A DNA stretch of 64,000 nucleotides from Diploscapter coronatus (lineage: Eukaryota; Nematoda; Chromadorea; Rhabditida; Rhabditidae). Below are positions 39,247 to 52,400 of this stretch, one piece after another; positions within the stretch are counted from its first letter, which is position 1, and every line of letters begins with the position of its first letter. Under the pieces are notes generated by a model. That model had not been told where the DNA came from, did no database searches, and worked only from the letters and a program-made list of their open reading frames with translations. The DNA lies in contig OZ038423.1 in assembly GCA_964036155.1 (NCBI GenBank), positions 54,637,249 to 54,701,248 on the forward strand. Direction: 5' to 3'. The position numbers were made by a program, and so were the translations under genes.

Positions 39247-41025
39247 GTACTTTTTGCAATTTCAACCTTTTGTAGATATAAAAATTCATCAGATTTTTAA
39301 ATGCAATTTTTTCAATTCTAATGTCACCCTAAAATCTATTTATTATGTGTGTTGAAGAATCTGATGAGTTTCTCAGATATCCTTATTTCGTGTTCTTTCA
39401 CCTTTATTTTAGTTTTTTTTTCGTTTTCCATAATTAAGATCTGCTGTCAGTTGATTTCTATGAATCGACTTCAACAATTCAGAATTATCCCTGATCGTTG
39501 ACAGATTTGTTTCTCCGCGGGTTTCCTGCCTCTTTACGTGTCACTTTTTCACTTGCAGCACAATCACTTCCATTTACATTTCAAAATGTTCTCAATGCGG
39601 TTTGCCCCAATTACCCCTTTGCTCAGTTCTACCCTCGTCATTTCAGCTTTATCCTCTTTCCTTTTCCTCCCTCCCTTCCCCATTCAAATTTCCTCTTTCC
39701 CTATCTTCTACCTCTTTATTATCATTTCCCAGTGAATTTGACCGTTTTTATCCGGTTTCATCATAATTATTGTTGTCGTTTTGAGTAGTTGAAACGCAAA
39801 GAATTGTAGACTTGAGAACGAAATTTTATCTTCCAGCATCTACAATTCCTTGCAGCTCGACGTCAGTTTGTTGTTTTAGTAAGTAAGCAAAAGTAAATAA
39901 ATTGATTGCCAGCACAATATTCACAGGTTAACAATGGAAAACAACGCCTTTAACTCTATGCATCTCCATTGTAGAACATACCATATCTTGAACCTAACAG
40001 TTTGGAAGAAAATTAAAGATTAAGAGGGAATGTCAGGGTGGATTAAAGTCGGTATAAACAGGGATTTGCAAATCGAGCTGATTTTCACATATATAGTACA
40101 GTTTTTCACTGGTCATCATGGTGAGAACCGTTTTTTCAATTGATTACTGTAGCGGATTACGGTAGCTCAAAGTTTTGACAGACCCGACCTCGGGAAACAT
40201 CATAACTTTGTTATTTCTGAACCAAATTGTATGGGGTTTTTGCGCTGGATAGCCCATGGAAAACTCTACAAATAATGTAACTACGACCATCTGCTACCAT
40301 CAATAATTTCCCGCCAAAAATATTTTTAATTCCTTTATTATTTTTACGTTGCTCTACTACTCAAGATCTACAAAATAAAAAAGAATAATTCGATTTGGTC
40401 CAGAAATAAGAAAGTTATGAATTTTTCCTGAGATCGGGTCTGGAACACTTTCAAGCTAGTGATCGATTTTCGAAAAAGACAGCTAGTACCACGAGAATCA
40501 ATGAAAAACTGAGCAATATATGTGAAAATCAGCCCGATTTGTGGACCCCTGTTTATGATCACTTTGTTAAGACTTTGATTTTTACTGACATCATCCTGAG
40601 TTTTTAATCAAGCTCTAATACTTCGTAGGGTGCTACGAAAGACCGCAACTTGAAAAATAGCATGTAAAAAGTGGAGAGCTTATGCCTACCCTTTCCTAGT
40701 CCTAAATAATCTTTCAAGTTGTCAAGTTGTGATCTTCCGTAACACCTAATTCGCATTCGATAAGCGTCTTAAGCGTTATGATTTTAAATGTTATGGATTA
40801 TAATAAATCTAGTGATAAAACATGCTAATCCCTTGACAATAAGTGCAAACTCGTATATTGCAAACCATTTCGTGCATATATAGGTGCTAAATTAGAAGTC
40901 AATATTTTTCAGACATTCTTTAATTATTATTCCTCATAACATTATGCGTATTTTTCATTCAAAGTACTTCATAATAATATTATTTTTTACTCTAATGATT
41001 GTGCAGTCAATTTTAGCAAACAATA
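39247..41025. other. Intergenic region downstream of ATR
   Basis: It contains the ATR 3' UTR, a pyrimidine-rich stretch (about 39500-39780), the large inverted-repeat element at 40025-40600 and a smaller inverted repeat at 40628-40748. The sequence GTGCTACGAAAGACCGCAAC in the smaller repeat pairs with GTTGTGATCTTCCGTAACAC. No gene is supported. Confidence 0.5.
40025..40600. repeat. Long inverted-repeat MITE, family 1, copy A
   Basis: The two halves are imperfect reverse complements. In the left half, AAACAGGGATTTGCAAATCG is followed by CTGATTTTCACATATATAGT. The right half inverts to AAACAGGGGTCCACAAATCG followed by GGCTGATTTTCACATATAT. The length is about 576 bp. A second copy of the same family lies at 47845-48315. 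It has no coding capacity. Confidence 0.8.
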
Positions 41026-44000
41026 ATGCAAAAATGGTGGCTGAATATAAAAATGCTGCTCATTGCAAGTCTGTTAATATTATCTGTGGTTGCTATTGAA
41101 TCTCAGGATCCAGGTACGAAATAAATATATCTCATTTTCTCTAATATTAGCCTTTCTCCAATAGAAGTTCCGGGCTTCTATTAGAGAAAATATTGTATGA
41201 AAAAAATTATGATCTATGAATAACTTGGGTATTCAACGAAATACCATTTTTCAATGTAATTTCGTTTCGAAAAGAAATTATTTAGAATTTTGCTAGAATT
41301 GTGTAATTCTTTATTCTGAATTCAATCATTTAGAAAGTAGAATGGTTTCACAAAACTGTTCTCTAAATGATTGCAATTTAACCTGGCAGCCAAATTTTAC
41401 ATATGAGGTGAGTAATTATTTATTGTTCAAAATTTATCTTTTATCAGAACTTGTAAAGTTTGTAGCCAAGCTTTTTCAATCAGGATTGCGCGAAATTCTA
41501 TTTTTTACTCTTAGAAAGCGAAAGTTCGAATTTAAACATTTCGATGTCGAATTTGGCACTTGCCTTTTTCAAAATTAGAGCCGATGGATGAGTTTTATTC
41601 TCATAATTTTATAAGCTGAAGTTTTAAATTTGAATATTTCGAAGTCGATATTCTTAGACCTCTGATTTTAACTGAGCCTTACGTTAAAAATGGTGTGGAA
41701 TGTTTAGAATCATCTCAAAATTCAAAGTGTTAGGACTTGAACCATTCGTACTTTGATACGAATAAAACCCATAAAAATAAATAAATTTTATCCGACATTT
41801 TTAAAACCTACTAATTATTATTGATATAGAACTGATGGCTGATGATTTATTCGTTTCAGATTTGGGTCTCCACACCATATTTTGTTCTCTTGACACTCGA
41901 GGATTCGTGGAATCAAACGAACTACACCAACATCGACAATCCCTATGGAATTAATATTTCCTATACTGATGTGGTTACAGATCTTCAAGTCAATTACGGG
42001 TTAGTTATTTATGCAAATATAGCTGAAAACCATTCTGCAAAATTAGTTTCTTCTTTCGAAAGAAATATGTACTAGCATTTAAGCCATTTTAGTTTAGATT
42101 ACCTCTTACAACTAGGGCATACCAGAAATATCATTATATTGGGCCTGTGGGTATATTTTTCATGACCACTCAGCTAGTGCCAGACTCATTGGTGAATTCT
42201 TCAATAAACATCACATATGAGGATTTCTGTAAGGATTTTATCATATTGAGTTACGAACAATAACACCTAAAAGCTTGGAACAATTTTAATTTCGCAAGAA
42301 GTTAATTACGTAGATACGCCTTGAATCAATCCTCTTTTAATTTGACAGGTCAATTCCATTGTGTGACTAGATATGCCTACAAAATTCATCGGTTCATCGT
42401 AAATACACGAATTGGATTGTGTTCAAAGTCATTATTGTTCAAAACTTTTGGGCGTTACTGTATATCCAACTAAAAATAACGATATAATTTCTTTGATTTT
42501 TGTAAGACATCTATAATTTAGGAGGATTCTTCATTTATGAATAGATTTTTCAAACATCTTTTGTTCCTTAAACTGACATTAATTAGTTATTACTGCGTTC
42601 AAAAATAATTAACCTTTAATAAGAATTACTACAACACCATATCGGTTTATTTTGCAAATTCATTTCTAAATTTTAGCTTCGATTTGTGATAACATAGATT
42701 TTTTCACAATGAGCGTTTTAAACGAGAACTATGGAACAATTTATGAAAATGACATAAATACGATAATTTTCTATCATCCAAATGCGACATTTAATAAGGA
42801 AAATGAGTGTGATATGGGAAACGCTACAAACTATGAGTTGGCAATTAACATGAGAACGATTTTCAATTCTTATCCGCCGAGCTTTCGTATAGAACAATAT
42901 TCGAGATTTTTAATATTTGACGGCTTTGGAACAAACATGACTTATCTAGGATCGTAAGTTTGAATATGTTGATTCAATTATTAAACTAGAAGTTTTCCTT
43001 AACCCGATAAACAGGATAAGAATCGACGAATTTGAAAATGTTTAATTTGCAGAATATTGGATTTCTTGATAGTTCCAACAATAACTGATCATTCTGGAAG
43101 TCAACAGGTTGCACATATAGAATATTTTCTTTCCATTAATGTTAAATGCCATAAATAATCAATTTTATAAATTATGAAAATCGATTTAAGCAAAGGAAAG
43201 TTGTTGCAAAACCTGGAATTTTGACGATATATTTTGTTGGAGATAGTTCAGAACATAATAATGATTATAGTTCTGTCACGTCGCTTATTTCTGCTGCAGA
43301 AGGTATTCACTTTGAGAATCTAAATGAGAGAAAGAAGGATGCACGAATTTCGATTTCGTGCATTCATGTTGTAGTTGTCAAACATAATCCATTTATTCCT
43401 TCAAACTTTCAGATTTTCAAAATAATACCAAATTTACCTTTCAATCATTTTGTAGTAATGGAAGCTATTCCGCAGATCCGTCGACTAGCTGGATTTATTA
43501 TATACTTCAGTTTTGTGATAATGGCGATTTATATGATAGTTGTCAACGAACCTTTTCATCGATCGAAGTAGTAAGTTGACAAATTTTATGCAGAGCTTTG
43601 GCAAAAAATAATGCTCAAACAGCAGTGTATTTCATTTCTCCAATATTTAACATTTTTGAAACTTTGAAACCGTTAAGCTTTCCTTCAAAATGAAAGGAAA
43701 GATGAAGAAAACAAGATAAACAATATTTGAATATGAATTGACGAAAAACACTTTATTTCGCATTTCTTTTTTACGAACCAATGCGCTCGAGTATCATCAA
43801 ATTTGTTATCACTCAATATTAGAAATTTTATTCATCAAATAATTTTTTAAAGGCTTACTTTGTTTAGTATGGAAATGTTTCGATATTACCAGGGTGCAGT
43901 TCACGTATCAACGATGGCATGCAGAATTTCTACGGGTTAGTTGATTCTTAAAGAATAATTTTCAAAATTCATGCGTTTCATTTAAAAAAAACTAAACATA

Positions 44001-47000
44001 GTTGCCTCTACTGCAAATACTCAAATGATTAATAAATATTTTAGTGACCCTGACGATAATAGTATTTATTCTAATATTCGTGTAAGAGGTAAATGCTGGA
44101 CTCTGTATTTGAAGGATGGCAACTCCAGCGTAAAATTTAATATTTCTTCAGGTAACGTTTAACGATTATATTCCTAAATAAATTTGGAAAAGTGAAATAT
44201 TTATTGAAAAAAACTCCTTTAGCAATTTTTGGAACTTCTCCCGATTAGAATTTATCCTAATTGAAAACATGATATTCTATGATAAGAGTCAGTAAATTTC
44301 ATCTAATTAGATTAAAGACAAGCTGAAAACAGAATTTGTCAAACTTCGTCCATACTATTCAATTTATTCAATTTAATAAACTCATATTCGTTGTTATTAT
44401 ATGATCAGTTATTTGTAAAAGTGGAGTATCGATAAGAAGGTTTTGACAGGACAGAACTAATTTCCCTCTGCCAAGATATCTTCCATGCTTACAAATAGCC
44501 TATCATATAAGTTATTTTAGATTATACTAACCTAATTGATGGAGAATATGTGATTGCTACTTATAACTACCCATATCCAGCAAATATTTTTAAAACGTTA
44601 GTTAGAAATGCCACAGTTACAGCTAAAATGTTGCATAATGAAATAAAGTGGAGAACAAAAGTTTGAGCAATTATGATTTTAGACAGAGCATAGTTCGCTT
44701 GCGTATAAGATCCAAATCGGATGAAAATTAGCACACTTATCGAGGCCATATAATCATTACTATCTATCACGTTTCAGGAAGACTGATTCATGTAGAGCTT
44801 AAAATTTTTAGCACTGCAATATTAATTAAACTATGAATTACCTCAGCCAATTTTCCTTCCTCTATAATATTGATGAAAGATTTTAAAATTCGTCATTAGT
44901 GTCACGATTTTAAGCTCTCGGTTCGTGTAAAGTGAACAAACTCAGTCTCATACCTGATAACAATCGTTCCAAACTTTTGCTCTTCATTGTATATTATATA
45001 TTAGTTTGATCTGAAAATTCAATACTATAATTTAGGATTGATGACATTAGTACTATAGATGAACTTCAAAATCTAGGTTAGAAATTTATTTTTATTCCAT
45101 AGTTGCACCAAATTTACTTTATTTACAATATTTTAATTTATTGAAAATTAGTAAAATTCTTACAGTCGGAGATAGGTAATATGTCAAACTCTGACAACCA
45201 ATGTACTAAGAATTTGGGTCGGGGTCAGAGGTGTTCGAAGACTGAAATTTGAAAATTTCGAAGACGAGACTTCGAACACCTCTTATTAGAGCTAGATGAT
45301 CTAGATCATTATAAGAGTTTTACTATTTATTAAATTTATGTTAAAAAAGTATTCAAAGATAAATTTTAAAAGAATCGCAACGAATGGGAAAAATTGTAAT
45401 AGCGAAATTTTCTCCACTTGATTTTTAAATATTTTCTTTTAGAAGACATGTTCGAAATAACTTATGAAGCATATCATTACGAAATCGGGATTGATTGTCT
45501 AAATGTAACATTTCTGAATACTGGAAACGGAACACCAAGTGCTTTGTAATAATCGATTTAATTTGAGATAATTGAATAATAGTTTATCATAGTACTTGCG
45601 ATAAAAATGAATTTCGCCCAAATGGTTCAAGCATTTGTCGAGGAATTTCAATCATAATGCGTCCTGGCGAAAATTCAACGGGAATGCTACTTAAGTTAAG
45701 AGTAGGTAAGCGAATTTACGCATAAATTCGTGTGTCAAAAGTTTTTGAAAATACGAGCAAAATGTACATGCGTCAAAATGACAGAAGTGTGTAATTATTT
45801 TCGCTGTCTTTCGATATTATTCCGAGTTTCTTTTAAAATGATTTTATTCTAGAATGATAATCTATTGATTAGGATCATTTTTATACCGAACATATCATGA
45901 TTAGTTAATGAAACAAATAAGGAAAGTTCGAATCAAATATTCCATTTTGACGATGTCATAAATCTAATGTTCACATAAACTGCTCAGTTCCGACACCAAA
46001 CCTAAAGACTCTTTTGACTCACGAAAGTAGAAACTTTTTTAATGAAAATATCTTTAGTAAGTGTCGTTAGCTCTACTACTTCATCAGTGCCACCAAGTAC
46101 ACCGAATACATCACCGATCACGGCTAACAATACGGATAGAACAAAGACAAGTTAAAGAGAGTTGTCAAATATGACCATACATTGAGTTTTCAGTTTTGAT
46201 AGCTACATTTTCTTCGATAATAGGCGTTCTTATTATCGTCATTGTAATAGGAATTATTTGCTATTACAACCAAAAACGAATTCCGTTTTTAAGAAACTTT
46301 GGAGAACAGTAATTTGACAGAAATGCCGAAATGGATAGGCATTTTGATAATTTTATTTTTAGAAATGCCGATTTGAATGAATACTCAATCTACCCACCTG
46401 GTTCAAGGTAAATTTCATATTTTATGAAATATTTTTCTGGAAATAGAGACCCATGGATTGTTAAATCGACCGAAGTGGAAATTAACGAAGACAGGCAACT
46501 GGGAAAAGGAGCGTTTTCTGAAGTTTTCCTAGGAGTTCTAAGTGGTAAGAATTGCATAATTGTGAAATTTTACGAAATCATAAATCTAGGCAAGCCCCCA
46601 TTATTCCAAATAAATCAGAGCATTGAAGTGCAACTGAATTCATCCAAATCGAAGAATGTCTGTGAGGTAAGAACTTTTTGTATGAGTTTGTAAAATGAAT
46701 GATTTAGGTAGCAGTAAAACGCCTACTCGGTCACGCTTCGGAATCAGATCGAAATGATTTCATCAAGGAAATTGAAATAATGAAGAAACTCGAATATAAT
46801 CTACATATCGTCAGGTATCATCAAATAGAAGTGGTGATTCAATGCTATTTTCAGTATGTATGGCTATGTTGCGAGTAAATTTGTGCCTTTAATGTTATTG
46901 GAGTATTGCGAACTTGGTGACATTTTGCATTATGTCCATGAAAACTCAGAAATTATTCTGGTAAAATATTCATATTTCAGAGTCCTCTCACATATTTTAA

Positions 47001-47771
47001 TTACAGAATAATCCAAGTGGAGTAAAGGAGCTTACATCTTATTCGTGGCAGATATGCGATGGAATGGTATGCATTTTTACATACACAACAAAATAATAGA
47101 GTTTAGAGTTACATTGCCTCAAAGAATATCGTCCATCGAGATCTGGCTGCTAGAAATGTTTTACTTACGAAAAGCAAAGTTGCAAAGGTTTAAAATTTTT
47201 AATGCAAGATCGTAATTTAGAAATTCAGATTTGTGATTTTGGATTGGCAATTTATTCGAATGAAACGATAAACCCGATGCAGAAGGGTTTGTTGCCGTTG
47301 AAATGGTTGGCTCCTGAATGCTACACTGAAAACTCATTTTCCACAAAGAGTGATGTGTAAGAGTTTTTTCATTGAACTGAAAGATTCTACCATTTCAGTT
47401 GGTCCTTTGGTGTGACTCTATTTGAAATGTATTCCCTCGGACAATTGCCTTATCAAAATATTCAAACATCGGAACTTCTAAAATTCCTGCAAGATGGGAA
47501 TCGGTTATTTCAACCTGAATTATGCCCAGATGAGATGTTGTATTCTATTTCATTTATATGTCTAATCACCATTTTTAGGTACGAAGTCATGTGTCAATGC
47601 TGGTGTCTGAATGCAGACGACAGGCCAACATTCGATAAGGTTAGAAGGACATAAAAATGAAATTTTTGACTGAATTTTCAGCTAAAAGAGGAAATATCGA
47701 AGTGTCTCGTCATTTATACGGGGACTTATGGATATTTGTCGCTACCAAGTGAGACTGAAAATCTCGAATGA
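41026..47771 (+). CDS. Receptor tyrosine kinase with CUB-like ectodomain
   Basis: About 24 small exons join in frame from an ATG 9 nt after ATTTTAG to TGA at 47771. Exon 1 (41026-41113) encodes a signal peptide (KMLLIASLLILSVVAIES). The ectodomain is rich in NxS/T sites. A CUB-like module with paired cysteines and FRIEQYSRFLIFDGFG spans 42660-43310. More Cys-containing segments and a Thr/Ser/Pro stalk follow (SSTTSSVPPSTPNTSP, about 46075). One membrane span (SSIIGVLIIVIVIGIICYY) is at 46194-46308. The kinase domain carries GKGAFSEVF (Gly loop), VAVK (about 46708), EIEIMKKL, HRDLAARNV (about 47134), DFGLA (about 47235), LPLKWLAPE and SDVWSFGV. All catalytic residues are present, so it is probably active at the plasma membrane. 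Nematode kin-16-type receptor kinases are the nearest idea; ligand and pathway unknown. Confidence 0.85.
41153..41190. repeat. Short hairpin related to the 50.1-kb repeat
   Basis: TTCTCCAATAGAAG and CTTCTATTAGAGAA pair around a 7-nt loop within the first intron of the receptor kinase gene. The same terminal motif flanks the element at 50111-50289. Confidence 0.5.
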
Positions 47772-47844
47772 AGGAAATAGTCAAACAGTTCTCACTTTAT
47801 CTAATATTCATTTTAAAAATTGTCTGCATAAGTCGTTAATTGAT

Positions 47845-48315
47845 TTGAGTGAATGTCAGCAAAAATCAAAGTTTTAGCAAAGGGGTTATAAACAGGGATC
47901 CGCAAATAGGGTTGATTTTCACATATCTTATACAGTTTTTTCACGCTAATTCCCATGGTACTATCCGTTTTTTTTTTCGAAAGTCGATTACTGTAACTTG
48001 AAAAATTTCAAAATTCGATCTCGAGAAAAAAATCAGCTTCCTATGTGTGCACATGCCAGAATAAGTTCTGGAACAAAAGTTGTTTGCCATGCCATTCTAC
48101 ACAAAATATCGAAAGGATGAATTTTTTCTGACATAGGGTATGTAAAAACCTGAAATTAGCATAACTCCGCGCCATTTGCATTTTTGTGAAAAACGGATAG
48201 CACCACGAGAATCAGCGTAAAAAACTGTACTATATATGTGAAACTCAGCCAAGTTGGCGGGCCCCTGTTCCGCACCCCTTCCTTGTGACTTTGATTTTTT
48301 CTGACATCCACTCAA
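47845..48315. repeat. Long inverted-repeat MITE, family 1, copy B
   Basis: The termini TTGAGTGAATGTCAG and CTGACATCCACTCAA are inverted repeats with one mismatch. Inside, AAACAGGGATCCGCAAATAG followed by GATTTTCACATATCT matches copy A at 40.0-40.6 kb. The length is 471 bp. It lies just downstream of the receptor kinase stop codon and may supply part of that gene's 3' UTR. Confidence 0.8.
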
Positions 48316-48389
48316 GGAACCATTTCTCATAATAATATTCTAGAAAAAATTAAATCATGAACTTTACTCAACTTTTTCATTCAAAGGAG

Positions 48390-48825
48390 TTAAAAGTGGG
48401 AACCGAGATTTTTACCGCCAAAATGGCGAGCTCGATGGTCGTATGCTCGACCCCGACATGCGCCTCGCCGTCCCGAATGCAGCTCGCACACCGCGCATAC
48501 GATTTGGCCTGAATTCATTCGATTTTCAACGTTACCCGGTAAAATTTCCGTACCTTTTTTTAGATTTTCTTCGGAAGTTTGATTATTTCCGCCGATTGGT
48601 ATCTGACCGTTGCCAAATGCTGCCTCCTCGAGATAGCCTTTCTAAAAATTCATTTATTATTTTTCAAGAAAACAATCGAGTTATTTTTCAATTTTAAAAA
48701 TAATTGGTAAAAAATAATACCTCAACTCCACATCGTTCACCGACTTGCAACTTCTGATTCGGTCTGTGACAAGTGGGGCACTCTCCTGCTCCCTGAGTCG
48801 ACGCGTTTGGCTGAGAATGAAGCAT
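48390..48825 (-). CDS. Doubtful small gene with a CxxC motif
   Basis: Exons 48825-48721 and 48641-48390 join in phase 0 across a 79-nt intron, giving about 118 residues ending in TAA. The ATG directly follows CAAAAATTTTCAG. The first exon contains ECPTCHRPNQKLQVGERCGV, a possible zinc-binding pair plus another Cys. The second has a further CAVCELH. No family is recognised, and another frame of the first exon is also open, so the reading is uncertain. Upstream, 48880-48930 has a GT donor and could be a preceding exon. Confidence 0.3.
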
Positions 48826-49484
48826 CTGAAAATTTTTGGGTTTTCCTTAGATTTTCCTAGAAAAAATCAATATGATTACGTGGAAGAAGAGGACCGAATT
48901 GTATAGCTCCCCCTCCGAATATCACAAATTTACTGATTAGTAACAGTAAATTAGAATAAAATAAAATGACCAACCTGTACCGAGTGAAAAGCGAGGGATG
49001 GCGGTTCCTAGACTTAGGAAAGTTGATAGAGGGAAATTAGGACCGACCGTCCACGACGAAGGCAGCAGAGTTGACTGATTGGTCAAAGAAGGGGGTGACC
49101 AACCAATGGTAAGTCAGTGGTTGAAGAGAGAGAACAATGCAAAAAAGAGGGAGGAAAGATGTAGAAGGAGTGAGCAGTGTCGCTAGGCGGCATTGGCGGG
49201 AAAGAGAGAGAGAGAGTAGGAAGAAAGGTGAGAGATTAGAGAAAGATAGTGGGTCGAATATAGTGAGCCTCTAGCACTAATGGAACAGATTTTTGAATTT
49301 ATTATGATTTAGGGATTTAGAAAATTTTCCTTATGAAATTATATATATAAGAGTTTAATAATAATAATCGATACAGGATGGCAGTTACTGAATGACGAAG
49401 TGCTATAGTTAAAGATAGTCGAGATGATGAAATTTGAAAGATATTGTGAAAAAGACTCCGCCATTTGGTAATTGCCATATAGCT
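48826..49484. other. Intergenic, purine-rich stretch
   Basis: It contains a GA-rich tract with (GA)6-type simple repeat around 49205-49220 and generally G/A-rich plus-strand DNA from 49110 to 49260. It is possibly the promoter of the minus-strand gene at 48.8 kb. No coding feature is seen. Confidence 0.4.
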
Positions 49485-52400
49485 CTAATTACCTCTACTA
49501 TAATATGATGTGATAGAAATTGCATAACAATTGGGTTCAATTATGAATAATTCGTTATGCCGATTTGTCAGGATCCATTCTATCCCAACTTCATATTCTC
49601 GAACTTGAACTGCTGACTCCGGTAGAGATTTAAGGGATTTTTCCAAATCGATTGGCTCGACAGTTTCCAATGAGTAGTACAATTTACCGCCGTGTCCCTT
49701 ACGATTCTCATAGAAATTCGGAAATAACAAAATTAGAATTATTTAATTAGTGATAATTTTAAAATAGTGCCTCAAAAATTACCTTTAGCAGAATTTGCAG
49801 ACAATTATTTGTCATATTCACTTGTCTAATATAGCACATTTCGCATTTCACGTTGGCAAGAAATGTATCATTAAGTCCGAAACATTTCAGTTTATCACAT
49901 CTGGAGGGTACAACGAACAACTTTTCAGCCTAAATGAGCCAGATTGAGAAAATCTCGTGAACAGCATTTATTTTACACCTACGTTCATCACAGTTTCGTG
50001 TCTGAATAGTTCATAGTTCGGCTCAATTCCAACATCGTTGAGATAGTAAATTGACAAATCTTTAACGCCTAAAATTGTAGCTTTCATGTTTACTATCGGA
50101 GTAAATATGATACCGCATTTTCTCTAATAGAGGTTCCCCTTGAAGGTCAAATTTGAGGACCCAGAACTCAAAATGCTCGTTAGAAGTGCGTCATAAAACT
50201 GCATGCATATTCGAAATATGGACTCGAAATCTGATAAAATGTATTTTCTATATGCTAGGAAGGGAGCTTCTATTAGAAAAATATGGTATAAATGAAGCTT
50301 GCATAACTTTTGCACTAACTTTTACAGAATTTCGGAAATAATACATTTCTTCTCACCTTTAGAAAAGAATGGTGACGCAAAAAATTCATTGATGTTGGTA
50401 GGATAAAATTCGATACGCATTGAAGTTTTATTCCTAATCAAATAGCCATGAGTGTCAAAAAAATCTCTCATTTGTTCCCATGCCTCCTGAGTTACACTTC
50501 CCTAAATAATCTATATTCCGAATTAAGAGCCAATATAAGCACTTACCAATGCTAGTGAATCGACACAGCCATACTCATAGTAAATATAGAAAAGTAGATC
50601 CTTGAGATAATCGAAAGCTTCAATTCTCGTCCAAAATGCCTAAATTTATTTTTCTAAAAATCACACATACTTCTAGAATATTAGTTGTATTACTTGCTCC
50701 ATGAGATCAAAGATATCTGGGATAAATGCTTCATAGTCGAATACATAATCTGGACTATTTTCGCGAGCTTCATTTATTCGTGTCTCAATTTCTACAAAAA
50801 AGCAAATAGATTATTTGATCGAAATTTCAGCGATCTTTTCGAGCCCTACCTTCAAGCGACGATTTGAAAAATTCTTCGGCTTTCATACTGGGCCATTCTT
50901 GAGGCACATTTCGAATTTGCTCTTCAGTTGGTTGTGAATGTCTATCACAACATGGAGCTTGAATTGTCATGTGCGGATGAAGTCGACGTCCTAAACAATA
51001 CTTGTTTCTCTGATGTCGGGTTTAAATCAAATAATCAAAAATTATATCCAAATACTCTTGTCTATCGAAAAGACTTGCAGAGGAAGGAAGAAAGGATACC
51101 CACGAGATAAACCACTATGCTGTGTCTCTGTACCATGTATATCACATTGCACCCCGTCCCACTCAGCAAGTTTTTTTTTCAAAAGCAATGAAGAATATAG
51201 AAGAGGTCCTTTTCTTATAACACTTTTAAATAAGTAAAAGTATAAATCACAAGAGAGACATCATTTTATGATATATGTAGTGGCTGGATAAATCATTTCA
51301 TGATTGTCAATAACATTATTATCTTACTTGTTTCATCTAGATCATAGATATGAATAATGGCAATTTCGCTGAATTCCTGAAACAAATATCTATTATTTTA
51401 TGGCAAATATATTGGCCACTTGAAAACTCCGATTTCTGTTTATCGCGATTATTGAAGTTAATAAATCGATAAATTTGCAAGATTAAAATGAAAATACCAA
51501 TTGGTGTTCGCCTTCAGGCACATCGTGATCAACGAACTGAACATTTATCCTGATCCTGTTTTTGCAGGCCAGTCGCTTTCCAGCTGGATTTCTTATTTCA
51601 TTCGCAACGGCATGCAGACGTTTATTAACTCGTTGGATCTGGCCCAAATCTCCAATCGGCAGACGTGAGAAGATTATCTGGAGAACTTCAGGTGGCAAGT
51701 CTACCAACGTCTTCTGAAATACTTAGACAAATTATTTTTTTTTTTTTTCCTAGCATTCTTCCCTATGTGGAGGGGTCTGCTACATGGGTCCTATCCTTCC
51801 ACCTCTTCCTATCTCTCGCGTCTCTCTCCCGTAGTCCCGCCTCTGTCATGTCTTTCTTCACGGTGTCAATGTACCGTGTCTTCGGTCTTCCGCGGGGTCG
51901 GGTACCATCCAACTCCAGATTCCATGCTGTCCTTGCAACTTGGCTCGGGTCTTGTCGCAGCACGTGACCATACCATCTGAGGCGGTACTCTCGCATCTTG
52001 TCACCTATTGGTGCGATCCCAAGTTTCTTCCTTATGTCTGTGTTGGGGATCCTGTCGAGTCTTGTGACGCCCAGCGACCATCGTGCCATCTTCATTTCTG
52101 CCACGCTCATCTTCTGTTCGACTTTCTTGGTTACTGGCCATGTCTGCGATCCGTAGAGAGCCACGGGCCGTACCACTGTTCTGTAGATTCTTGACTTGAG
52201 CTTGGTTGGCATCTTCCTGTCACAGAGCACTCCACTGCACTGTCTCCACTTGAGCCATGCCGCGTCTATTCGACCCTTGACGGCACTCAGTGACTCTCCG
52301 TCAGCTGAGATTCTGTCGCCCAGATACTTGAAGTCATTGGCTCTGGGGAGTTTCGTGCCATCGAGTTCTATGTCGCCTGGTGTCCTTGGTTCGAGTTCGA

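Noticed and set aside
49707..49730. A GT-TG non-canonical intron at the end of the F-box gene
   Set aside because: An in-phase AG acceptor (TATGAG|AAT) 21 nt further on makes the non-canonical site unnecessary.
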